Source of the DNA: Triops longicaudatus
Taxonomy: Eukaryota; Arthropoda; Branchiopoda; Notostraca; Triopsidae
DNA: 64,000 nt
Assembly (NCBI GenBank): GCA_022885665.1
Contig: JAGQDJ010000282.1
Location: 1-64,000 of the forward strand
Direction of reading: 5' to 3'
Shown: positions 1 through 9,380 of the stretch, piece by piece
How the letters are laid out: each line of letters opens with the position of its first letter
How positions within the stretch are numbered: position 1 is the first letter of the stretch
The notes under the pieces: generated by a model
What the model saw: the letters and a program-made list of their open reading frames with translations, nothing else
The model's database searches: none
What the model was told of the DNA's origin: nothing
Position numbers and translations under genes: made by a program

Positions 1-26
1 ATATATATATTTTATAAGAGTATTAC

Positions 27-979
27 TTGGGTAGCAATCAGGGATGTAACTTGCGATAAAGATCTGCCCTGGAATTCGGATTTAATATCTAAGTCAACCA
101 CAGGCTCGCGGGCAAAGGCAAAACTCCAATGAGAGAAGGGATAACGACAAAACCGCAGCCGAGCTTCTCCAGCAATACGTCCCACTATAAGAAACAAAAA
201 CTTGTAATGTATGAAACTGGGAAAGTTTGCGTTGCGGGAAATAAACCTTTAATCGACAAGAATGCGCTTCTGCCGTACGCCAATGCTGCATCTATGGCCA
301 TTTCATAGCCTCCTCCATATTCCAGATCCAAGAACAGATCCAGTAGTTTGAGTTGATGAGTTTCCAGGTCCATTTCAACGTTCGTTACTTTAATGGACTT
401 GATCACAGGTGCTTGTGGACCCAAACCCATATCATGAATCTGTTTCAAGAGACAAACAATTAACTAACCAAGTTAGTAATACAACAAAAGGCGTCTCCGC
501 TTTAACCTAAAACAAAGTTCAAAAATGAAAATACCTTTAAGACATAATGTAACTTGTGTCAGAGCTTACTGGTCAAAGATTAAGTTCTTCTATGGGGAAT
601 TTCTGTATACCTTAATGCTTTCAATAATCTTCCCTCTAACTTTGGAAACCGCCTCGTCCATTTCTTGATTAATTTTTTCGATGAGAAGTCGTCGGACGGC
701 GCCTTTAAAGCGCACTTCTTGGAAAAAAAATTGAGCGAGCAGATTCACTGCCAAACCCACGTCATCTATTTCCTTATTCAAACCCGTCAATAAGCCTCTT
801 GCACTTTCGACCACTTTATCCGGAATCACTGCCTTGGATATTTCCGACGGCTCACGGCGAGCCTCAAATTTCTCCTTTTCTTTTTCATGGGTGGACAGAA
901 GGTACCACTCGGCCACCAAAGTGAGGGCTACTCCAATAAACAGCGAAACAACCGCCGTGACTAGCACCAAAAGCCACAT
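27..979 (-). CDS. PDZD8: PDZD8-like ER membrane SMP-domain protein, 5' part
   Basis: N-terminal 240 codons of a PDZD8 homologue; the rest lies beyond the left edge. PDZD8 is an ER-anchored tether whose SMP domain moves lipids at membrane contact sites. Exons are 979-611, 439-247 and 184-27, with continuous phases. Residues 2-25 form one hydrophobic segment (WLLVLVTAVVSLFIG), followed by a charged linker and then the SMP domain, with LEYGGGYEMAID and RYPFSHWSFAFARE, which match human PDZD8 as I recall it. I chose the ATG at 979 because an acceptor (TTTTCTTACAG) ends 1 nt before it and a GTAAGT donor sits at 1060, giving an 80-nt 5'UTR intron (981-1060). An in-frame ATG at 1033 would fall inside that intron. 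The gene is divergent from HIU hydrolase, so 1061-1516 probably holds both promoters. The PDZ and C1 domains are outside the window. Confidence 0.9.
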
Positions 980-1060
980 TCTGTAAGAAAATATAAGGTC
1001 AAAGGTTAATTCCCACAAAACGCTTAAAGCCAACTGGGGCTTGCAGACGTCCCAACTTAC

Positions 1061-1516
1061 TTTTTACAGTGACGGAGATACAGCGCAAATGAGTTCACCC
1101 TAGCTTCGACGTTCTGAAAACGTTTGTGCCATCTTTTTGACCCGTATTCCACGTGATGAGAAAGGGTCGACTATAAAAATAGGTCAATAGAAGACACAGC
1201 CATAATTAAAACGGCGCTGACTTCTGCGACAATTTTGCGTTTCTGCGCATCGCGCGCGACGCCTCATAAAATCCAATTTGAGCAATCCTGTCGGAAACAA
1301 CGTAAGCCGACTGGAACGTTTAACTCGCTCTGCCGAATCACGGAAAATTTATTCAGCGACCTTGAAACTCGTAAACCCCTGGGGAGCTAAAAACCGGACT
1401 GGAGAGCTAAGATTCCGCCCAAATTCCTTCACAACTCACGCTTCTTTCAAAACATAGGACGAAATTCGATCTAGAAAATCAAACATTTAACGTCGTGAGT
1501 ATCTTTCTGTGAAGAA
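1061..1516. promoter_or_regulatory. divergent intergenic region PDZD8 / HIU hydrolase
   Basis: A 456-bp gap between divergent genes, presumably containing both promoters and 5' leaders. I see no coding potential and no motif that I can name with confidence. Confidence 0.4.
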
Positions 1517-1929
1517 ATGGCCGGACCCTTAACTACTCACGTATTGGATACTTCTACTGGTCGCCCAGCAACTAATTTGTCCATCAAACTCTTTAATCAA
1601 GTTAACAATGATTGGATTTTTGTTAATGGAGGAGTAACAAACAGTGACGGACGTTTACCGGGCTTAATGACTCAAGCAAACTTCAACACTGGCGTATATA
1701 AGATGTATTTCGATACTGAAGCGTATTTCCAAGCTGCAGGAAAGACTACATTCTATCCTTATGTAGAGGTATAATACTATTATTACATGTATCCACTGAC
1801 GAAAAGATATTGACAAAGCTTGTGGGCGGGGGAATTTAGGTAGTTTTCCGTATCACGCAGCCGCAAGAACACCATCATGTGCCTTTACTACTTAGCCCAT
1901 ATGGGTTTAGTACCTACCGAGGAAGCTAA
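1517..1929 (+). CDS. Urah: 5-hydroxyisourate hydrolase (transthyretin-like)
   Basis: 113-residue HIU hydrolase of the purine (urate to allantoin) pathway, which converts 5-hydroxyisourate to OHCU. Two exons, 1517-1768 and 1840-1929, are joined by a 71-nt GT-AG intron in phase 0. Diagnostic family motifs are present: N-terminal THVLDTSTGRPA with the active-site His at residue 8, central DGR, HHHVPLLLSPYGFSTY, and the C-terminal YRGS tetrapeptide that separates true HIU hydrolases from transthyretins. There is no N-terminal extension, so no obvious organelle signal; many homologues are peroxisomal. The length is normal for the family. The stop codon ends at 1929, only 2 bp from the stop of the convergent phosphatase gene, so the 3'UTR must run antisense through that gene's last exon. 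Confidence 0.97.
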
Positions 1930-1931
1930 GA

Positions 1932-3172
1932 CTATTGTTCCCCTTGATGGCGGCGATGGATTGAGTCTAATAAGGGCAGCAGGTGTCCCAAACTCGGCAA
2001 ATAAAAGTCTGGAACGTAGTCTACTTGATCTGTTTCTTCTCGCTCTTTTAGTTGTTCTATAGTTGTCACGCCAGTCAGCACTAATAACGTTTTCAGGCCG
2101 TTACGTTTCCCGAATACAATGTCAGTCTTGGCACTGTCAATATAATAATGCCTTTTTTAACCCTTGGACTTGACGATTTTCACAGAAAAATTACTTGTCT
2201 CCAACCATTAAGCATTTCTCAGGGACGAGGTTATGACTCTTTTGGATCATTTCAAACATTCCATTAGAGGGTTTTCCCATGACGATCGGCTCTCGTTGAG
2301 AACATGTCTTAACGGCAGTGACCATTGTACCCGTGCCTAAGATATGGTTACACTTAACGCTACTGAGTATTCAACTAGCAATTAGGGGTTTGCTTTAACC
2401 TGGAACGACGAGATCATGATCGAGGGGTAAAACTTCATCACAATTGGTGGCAATGAAAGGAATACTGGGATCTTTAAGGTAATTGGCAGCTGTGTAAAGT
2501 TTGCGGTAACTGAGATGCTCGTCAAATCCAACAACAACGGCTTTGATGTCGGGGTCTAAGGAAATTCCTCCTTTAATCAACTCGGCGACGTCGGAGATCA
2601 TAGGATCTGGCTAAAATTAGACTGTTTTGTTAAACAAATGAAGAAAAGGAGAAATCTAAGTACTCCAAGGCCCTCGTAAGCAATGCCAGCTAATCTGAGC
2701 TCCTCTGCTATCCCTTTATTTCCGATTAAGTAAACTTTGTGACTAAAATTGAGGGATTTTAGGTATTGGGCAGCCAAGTAAGACGTGCATCCAATCTCAT
2801 CCTATAATTTCAAACAATCCATTTAATGAAGGTCATAGACTCTTTTATAGGAGAGTTTACCAATTCAGCCTGGAAACCTAATTTGTTAAGTTTTACTCTA
2901 TATTCTTCTCTGTGTTTGGTGCTGTTATTGGTGACAAAGAAGACTTTTTTGCCCATAGCCCTTAATTTTTGTAGAGTTTCTGGGACATTTTCTATCACGT
3001 TGCTTCCAGCCCAAAGAACGCCTAAAAACAGACATGTTAAAACTGTAAGTTACGTAAACCAACAGGAACATTTTTTACGTTACTAACCGTCGCAGTCAAA
3101 TAAAACAGCTTCGATATTGTTGACTAGATCTTCTACGTTTGTTTCGTCTATTTTAGGTGTTATGGGTTCCAT
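1932..3172 (-). CDS. PGP: HAD-family phosphatase, PGP/PDXP-like
   Basis: 312-residue C2-capped HAD phosphatase of the phosphoglycolate / glycerol-3-phosphate / pyridoxal phosphatase group. Exons: 3172-3088, 3021-2861, 2801-2664, 2610-2400, 2336-2195, 2133-1932; phases are consistent throughout. All four HAD motifs are visible: LFDCDGVLW (motif I nucleophile Asp and acid Asp), FVTNNST (motif II), VMGKPSNGMF (motif III Lys) and LMVGDNAKTDI (motif IV acidic pair). The sequence does not separate PGP from PDXP substrate preference, so the symbol is a family call. The gene is convergent with HIU hydrolase; its stop codon lies 2 bp from that of the neighbour. Confidence 0.92.
2000..2005 (+). terminator. 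polyadenylation signal AATAAA of HIU hydrolase
   Basis: Canonical AATAAA 71 nt after the HIU hydrolase stop codon, lying antisense within the last coding exon of the convergent phosphatase gene. Confidence 0.6.
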
Positions 3173-3216
3173 TGCACAGTCAGTAAGTTCTACACCTAGT
3201 TTTAAATATACTAGTT

Positions 3217-3447
3217 TTATTTTTTAAAAATATTGTTCAACTTCTTCAAGTTGCCTTTGGTTTGCACTGCACTTTCACTATATGCTTTATGCACATAAAA
3301 AACAGGTACAAAGATGTGGAAATAGAATGGAATATTGTCGCAACGAATACCGAAGTATCTTGCTCTCGTTCTTTTTGGACTTGTGGGTCTTATGAAGTCG
3401 ACAAAGTACGGGACAGTTTTACGAAATCCTTCATGGCAGTTATACAT
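3217..3447 (-). CDS. hypothetical small ORF, 76 codons
   Basis: I do not recognise this ORF. It has an ATG in an A-rich context and one hydrophobic stretch (PFYFHIFVPVFYVHKAY). The stop codon overlaps an AATAAA on the same strand, and the phosphatase start codon follows 45 bp downstream. An in-frame stop lies upstream of the ATG, so the ORF is closed. It could be a small membrane protein gene, or chance ORF in the 5' region of the phosphatase. Overlapping + strand ORFs of similar size look like shadows. Confidence 0.25.
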   Translation of the reverse strand: MYNCHEGFRKTVPYFVDFIRPTSPKRTRARYFGIRCDNIPFYFHIFVPVFYVHKAYSESAVQTKGNLKKLNNIFKK

Positions 3448-3688
3448 TATTTTTATGCATAGTAGTGACCTTCATGGTTCAGTTTCGAACGGGCGCTGGA
3501 GAAGAAACGCGATTCGTGAAGGTACCAAACGGCGAGTTCTTCCCTTTTCCTTGTCAGAGCTGTTCGCTTTTTGAAACCTAGGCACATTCACAAAAATAGA
3601 CATTCTCGGAAGTTCAGTGAATAAGAAAGTAAGCAAGTTTCTGTTGTAAAATCCTTACATCTTTAGCAAAAATTTGGAGTTAGGGAAC

Positions 3689-4107
3689 ATGGTCGGAGTT
3701 ACGCCACCTCCAGTGAATCCGGAATACCTATTCCGTGAAACTAATTGGGACACAATACCCGTAATGTCCCGATTTTACAATCCTGTCGTTGGAGCCGCAT
3801 TGGGATTTGCGTTTGGATTGTTTGCCAACGGTTTAGCCAAGAAGCCTATGCTCTCCGGTAAAGTTTAGTTATCTGCCCTTTACGGATTAGTTCAGCAGTA
3901 ATTATTTGTTTAGGAATTTATAAACACTTCATCGGAGCTGGTGTGGGTCTCATGGGTGCTGTTGCGATCGACCGGAAACTAGATGAAGATGCTGCTCGCC
4001 GTGAAGCTATGTTAAGACATTATATTTCTCTCCACCCTGAGGATTTCCCCGTCCCAGAGCGTAAACAGTTTAAAGATATGTTGTACGCCTGGACGCCAGC
4101 CCGTTAA
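3689..4107 (+). CDS. NDUFC2: NADH dehydrogenase 1 subunit C2 (complex I B14.5b)
   Basis: 120-residue accessory subunit of mitochondrial complex I, in the inner membrane. Two exons, 3689-3857 and 3914-4107, with a 56-nt intron in phase 1. The start is the ATG at 3689; an upstream in-frame TTG is not needed. Two short hydrophobic segments (NPVVGAALGFAFGLFANG and GAGVGLMGAVAID) are followed by the family signature LHPEDFPVPERKQF and a C-terminal PAR. The length is nearly that of human NDUFC2 (119). It is convergent with the chitin deacetylase gene, whose stop lies 172 bp away. Confidence 0.93.
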
Positions 4108-4180
4108 ACGCTAAACCTGCCTGTGTCGTGGTCTAGGCAATAGTTTTGAAAACTCTTTGTAACTGAACAGCAGAGAACGA

Positions 4181-4186
4181 AATAAA
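4181..4186 (+). terminator. polyadenylation signal AATAAA of NDUFC2
   Basis: Canonical AATAAA 74 nt after the NDUFC2 stop codon. Confidence 0.7.
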
Positions 4187-4278
4187 CTTGTATAGAATGT
4201 ATTTTTTAACGTTCTTTTTGCATCACTCTTACAAAAAAAAGGATTCATAATGCTTTAGGAATTAACATGATGAGTCTT

Positions 4279-7200
4279 TCAAGGTTTATACACATCAGGC
4301 TCCCTGCCTTTGCCTGCGGCGTCTCCGAGCCAAGGGTAAGCCTTCGGGCAAGGGGAACACGTCGTTAGGTACCTTGTAGAAAATAAAAAATAAATAAGAA
4401 AACAAATAGAAATTATAAAAAAACAAGCCAATATTAGCAGAACAACACAAACGAATCGATGCAGTACATAGGAGGACCAAGAAGCTATAAAAAAAAAGCC
4501 TCAAGTGATGGCAGTCCATGACAAAAGGGCTCAGATTTACCCCGGGCTGCTTAGTTTCAGGTATCCTATGATTTCAAGAGCTACTTGCTTCTGGGAACTT
4601 AATGTCTCATTTTTCAATGTTTGACTCCAGACCTTACGTGAAATCGTTTCGTTAAATGCTCACAAAAGTTATAAGCTGAATTTATGACGTTTTCCAATCC
4701 CCCAAGCCAAGCTCTCCTGTTGGAGAGGTGGCTTTTTTTTTAAGGTTTACGTAGGATAACATGTCGTATGCAGGCCAGTATCCAGGATCTCGATTCGGGG
4801 GCGGTGGAGTTTGTGGGGAGAGGGTGCCAACATGCGATTTTTTTGGACATTTGGGTTTCGCCTATCTTCAACATTACAAAATAAAATTTTCGAAGGGGAT
4901 TGACCCCTCTAACCTCCACCCTAGCTACGGGCCTGGTCGTACACTACTTGTACAGCCAAGAAATGGAGCAAGTTAGTACAACTTGATAAGGAAGGCAAAA
5001 TATTGATGATCCGGGGAAAATTTTTACCTCGTATCAGTGATCGACCCAGTTTTAAGAGGCAAGGGGCAGCTCGTAGGGAGTTTGCAGGGCGTGGGAGGGA
5101 TATTGGTTCTTTTGTTACAATCCCAAGCCTCGAAACTCTTCAACTTTTCAACGGGTTGCGGATCGGTGATCCACAGCAAGGCTTGGGTGTAGGTCACGAA
5201 CCAAACATCAGGCCTAGTCGAAACAACAAAAAAGTTAACAACTTTTCTCTTTGAGGAAAAGTGAAATGTACTGTGTGGAAACCCAATCGAGGAACTTGGA
5301 CAACCCATTTTCGAGCGACTTTTGCTGAAACCATGAAGTGTGGAAAGCCATGGAGTAAGGAGCACGGTTTTGCTCGTAAGTGCGTAAAAAGTCTTCTTGC
5401 AACCATTCGAAAACGTCATCGGCATCCGAGTTGTGGAGAACGCACTGGTCCAAATAGTTGCAAAAGCCACCGTCGAAATTTTCGGTGTAATGCGAGTTCA
5501 TCGGGAATTCCCACACTCCTAATTGCGAAAGAAAAGTTTTAAAGAAAATATGCCTATTTGGAAATCAAAAAGAAAGTGAACGACTTTCTGACCAGGATAT
5601 GATTTTGTCGGGCAAGTTCCTGACCGACATTCATGGGGGATAGCGTAATCCAATGTGTAAGGCCATACGGGCGTTTTGGTAGGGGGTACACTCATACTGG
5701 AATCCCAAACGTATCCGAAATCCGATAAAACCTACACATTTCATTTTGATAAAGTCCGTATAAAAGTGTTCGATAAAAAGAGCTTACATCAAATTGGTTG
5801 TTCCTGCCAGGCTTAAGGTGAGGTGAACGCATCCCCAGAATGTCATCCTTAGAAATGTTGGCAAAATTTTTAAGCATCTCCCTCACTCCGATCTGTTCCC
5901 TGGTCCACTCATCATAGGACATATCTTCAAAATTCTTTCTATGCGTGACACTGTAAGTAGCAATTTCGTGCCCTTCGTGGTGCAGTTCTTGGATCATTTG
6001 GTAATTGGAGTATTCATGAGCTAAGAAGAAGGTGCCGCGAATGGGGCATCCATTTGGATTTTTGCGATTCTTGAAAACGCGCTTGTAACTTTCAATATTG
6101 TTCTGGTTCACTGAATCATCCATACTGATTAAGATCATCTGGGGAGTCTGCAAAGTGAAGAAATGCATTGTTGTACAAACTTACGCAAGTACCGTAGTAG
6201 TTTACCTTATTCTGTTCCAAGTCGCCAGGGATTCGTGTACCGTCCGAGGAGCAAAAGCAATTAGGGAATTCACAATTAGCAGGGTCACAAGGGGTAGCTT
6301 TGGCATCTTCTTCTTCCTGGGTTTGGACAGGAGGGGGTGCTAGTGTCGTAAATGCAGTTAGTACAAATGTTTCAAAAAAGACTTGTTTGCGTGTACTTGA
6401 TGCAATTGGGCCACAGCGCGCTTCATCCTTAAAGGTGCAGAACTTTTGAATATCGTCGAAATATAAGCCGGAAGGGCACCTGTTCACGTAAGGATGGTTA
6501 TCCACACACTAAAAAACGCAGAACATCTCCATTAGCGAAGACCTATGTCATGTGGTAATTACTTGGTAGAATCTTCGACAAGTCTTAGGATCGGCATAAT
6601 TGCCCGATTCGCCAGGGCAAACAAAATCTTCGTCATCAGCTCGGCGTTCACGTGCGGCGTGACATCCTGATTAAACATATTTTGATTGCATTAGATTGTG
6701 TGCTGGTCTACGAAACTGCATAGCATATTCATATTGACTATCAGACAATGTCATGGCTTAAGGCGATGGGCAGTATGCAGTGAGGATATCCATAGAGAAA
6801 GTCCCTTTCTCTTTCTCCCATCTGGCTTTCTCCTTTCTGATCCATCCGGCATCCCGACAAACACACTTGACCTGGGTCAGGTCACGACCTCATTCCTGAA
6901 TTTCTATGTTACTTGTACTTCTGCTTAACGGGTAAGATAAAGCAACACACCAACGTCCTTCGTCCCTAACCTTGGTATCTCATTTATGTGCTAAGTCTTC
7001 CGGGACTCGCCCCATTTCATTCCTTTCCCTCTCTGTCCCAATTGTAAAAACACACACTTTTTTCAATTGGACAAACTCTAGTGCAAAACATTCAATAGAT
7101 ACGCATAATTGTACGGAACTAATTTTTCTTTTTTATTTTATAAAGGTGAAATGTAGGGAATCAAAGCTTACTCAGTAGACACATTCGAATGTAACAATCA

Positions 7201-7320
7201 GTACTGTTACTTTACGTTACTGTGGACTGTTACTTAATTCTTTATTGAAATACATGGAGAGACAGAGGGAAAAGACTTACCTAAAAGACACGCGCTGGCA
7301 AAAAGGAGAAATACTTTCAT
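4279..7320 (-). CDS. CDA: chitin deacetylase with CBM14 domain (group III-like)
   Basis: Secreted chitin deacetylase, 490 residues (471 if a possible 57-nt intron is removed). Exons: 7320-7281, 6666-6563, 6508-6206, 6147-5788, 5731-5593, 5518-5272, 5213-5028, 4372-4279. Layout: signal peptide (MKVFLLFASACLLG), a CBM14/ChtBD2 domain with six Cys (about residues 15-85), an acidic linker, then a polysaccharide deacetylase domain. There is no LDLa module, so it resembles group III (CDA4-type) insect enzymes. Motif I is SMDDSVN, with both Asp. Motif II reads TYSVTHR where HSxxH is usual, so the first zinc His is Tyr. Motif III is RSPHLKPG. The last exon adds the TCSPCPKAYPWLGD tail typical of insect CDAs. 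The role would be cuticle or peritrophic chitin modification, but catalytic competence is uncertain. The last intron carries a MITE copy (4771-4935). Confidence 0.94.
4771..4935 (+). mobile_element. hAT-like MITE, copy 1 (complete)
   Basis: 165-bp element in the last CDA intron. The left end is CAGGCCAGTATCCAGG; the right end, GCTACGGGCCTG, is its inverted repeat. It is flanked by an imperfect 8-bp duplication (GTCGTATG / GTCGTACA), as expected for hAT-type insertion. The interior (ACATTTGGGTTTCGCC, then an AT-rich part) is shared with copies near 8210, 37691 and the right window edge. No coding capacity. Confidence 0.75.
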
Positions 7321-8209
7321 GACACTGGTCAATGAGTGCTCCAGAATATCACTTAGGCTTGAAGAACGCAGGAAAATGTTCCAAATCCGGGATGCAACAA
7401 TCTGTGCTACCGGAATCCGCTCAGCAGACTGGCAAGACTGAACAATTTTCCGGCACAACTTAGCTCAACTTCGAGAGCGCAAAACTCGTTTTCTTATGCT
7501 AAGCATTCGAGTCACCTTTCTCTTCGCCCTAAGGGAGTAGTTCGGGTGCTGGTTACCCCACAAAGTGGATGGAGCAACCTACAGAAGTACTGTATTGTAT
7601 GAAATGTAGTCTTTTTATTCAAATTGAGAAACAAACTAAGTAAATAATACAGAGACTTTACCTACCCTCTCCTACCAAGCCGCAGTTATGAACCAATTCA
7701 AATCACTTTTGAGACACATTTTGACCCATTATTTGACATTTTGTTTGAACGATAATTTTCTTTGGCAATAAAAACTAATATTACTCGAAATTATTTGAGT
7801 AAATTTTTTCCCTAAGTTCTTACGGTAATCGTAAAAGTACATAAGGCCGGCTGCTCAAAAGGGAAAGGGAAACATGGTCTCTTCTCACGTTAAAAATGTG
7901 TGTTTCATAGGTTGACTTTATATTGACTTCATATTGAGGTTGAACTGAATGACTGATGACTTTACTAGGAATAAATTTGAAAGTGAAAAACGTCGAATTG
8001 TTCCTTATGAGAATCCGCTGCTCCACCGTAGCGCCTTCGGCACGTGCTCTGTTCGCTCCACCCTTGTTGCACTGCGAATTATATTTCTGAAAGAAGGGAC
8101 GTGTCCGATGTCTTTCAGATCGTTACTGAAGTCATGAGTGCAAGATCAAATATTTTCTGTCTATTCGAGATCAAGCAGCGCGTTTCTTGATAAAAGTCAC
8201 ATTAATAAC
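7321..8209. other. intergenic, no gene seen
   Basis: Upstream region of the chitin deacetylase gene, presumably holding its promoter and 5'UTR. The open frames here are short and unlike any family I know. No repeat structure stands out. Confidence 0.5.
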
Positions 8210-8340
8210 CAGGCCCGTAACCAGGATTTCGGTTCGGCGAAGCGGGGGGGGGGGGGAGATGTGCAATTTTATTGGACATTTGGGTTTCGCCCATGTTCAC
8301 CATTGTAGAATAAAATTCGGAGGAGGAGGGAGTAAGCCCC
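8210..8340 (+). mobile_element. hAT-like MITE, copy 2 (3' truncated)
   Basis: Begins CAGGCCCGTAACCAGGATTT and contains the family's ACATTTGGGTTTCGCCCATG core and a run of 13 G. The right inverted repeat is not recognisable, so the copy is truncated near 8340. Confidence 0.65.
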
Positions 8341-8664
8341 TAGAGAATATAGCACTATTCGTATATAATGAATTTTGAACGAATTATAAAGTATTAGAAT
8401 GTGTGCGCCATCCACGATCATTTTATTTCCCGTTACAAAAAAAGCTCTTATACTGGAACCATACTCGAGCATATTCATTCAGTATCACCGTATAATGTAA
8501 TCAAAATTCGTTAGCCCTCAGGAATACCCACGAAACGATAATCAATTTTTATACTTGTTGTCTGGCACAGCAAATAAAGAAACACACACAAACGGAATAT
8601 CAAAACAGTTCCCCTTTCAAATTGCACTTTTAAGTTGTCCCGACGACTTACAAGTTTCTAGTTT

Positions 8665-9380
8665 CCCAGGAGCGTCTGATAGTTGCGGAGAGGCAAGAAG
8701 ACAAGGACTAACTATCACTCGGTAATTTTTTCTTAAATGACCTTCCTATTTTATTTATATTTTTTTTTAATTTTTGCTTACTTTTGGCTCTCCTAATTTT
8801 CCCTTCATGGAGCAACTGCGGTCTTTATACTCCACTATATTTATTGCTAATTCCACTGGAACTTTTGAGAGAAAAATCGAGGGAGAATTTTCAATAAGCG
8901 CAGAACCGCGTCTTACTTACGTCTTTGCACGTGATTGATTTTCCTGCTGCTTGCAAACTCTTGATCGCAAATGTTCCATGGAAATCTGAATGTTGGGACA
9001 CCAAAACTTGTTGGCGTAGCCCGACTTACTCTCGCACTCTTTTACAAGATGGTAAGGAACAAACAGATCGTCATTTTGCTTGTTACTACAAACAATAGAA
9101 TGCGAAGTGCGAAGTGCTCGTAACAAGTGATTTATGAGTTAGGTCACGTGTCCTTTACCATTTTTCACGCGTTGGTCACTAACAACTTTACGTATTAGTT
9201 TCGTTCCCCGCAAACTTGGAAACAATGAAACGAGAAAGAAAAAGATTGCAACGAACTCGGCAGTTCCGACAAAAAAAAAATGGTGATAAAAGTTGGTTCC
9301 TCTCAATTACTTTTATTAATTGAATCTCATTCTCTCCCACAGCAACCACGAACAATCGCTGCTTCACAGATGCGACTAAA
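8665..9380 (-). pseudogene. decayed duplicate of the ACSS3 exon 3 segment
   Basis: This stretch aligns in the same orientation with 15895-16600, the segment containing exon 3 of ACSS3 and its flanking introns. Anchors are GCAGAACCGCGTCTTACT (8900s and 16110s), GTCACGTGTCCTTT (9150s and 16370s), and GGTTCCTCTCAATTA followed by TCTCTCCCACAGCAACCA (9290-9350 and 16520-16580). In the exon-equivalent part the acceptor region has changed (CCAAG for TCGAGG) and the reading frame runs FAGNETNT and then hits three stop codons, so it cannot encode the acyl-CoA synthetase segment. It lies about 3.6 kb beyond the 3' end of ACSS3, so it is an isolated partial segmental duplication and not a processed copy. 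Confidence 0.75.

Noticed and set aside
5261..5542. + strand ORF of 93 codons
   Set aside because: Antisense shadow of chitin deacetylase exon 6.
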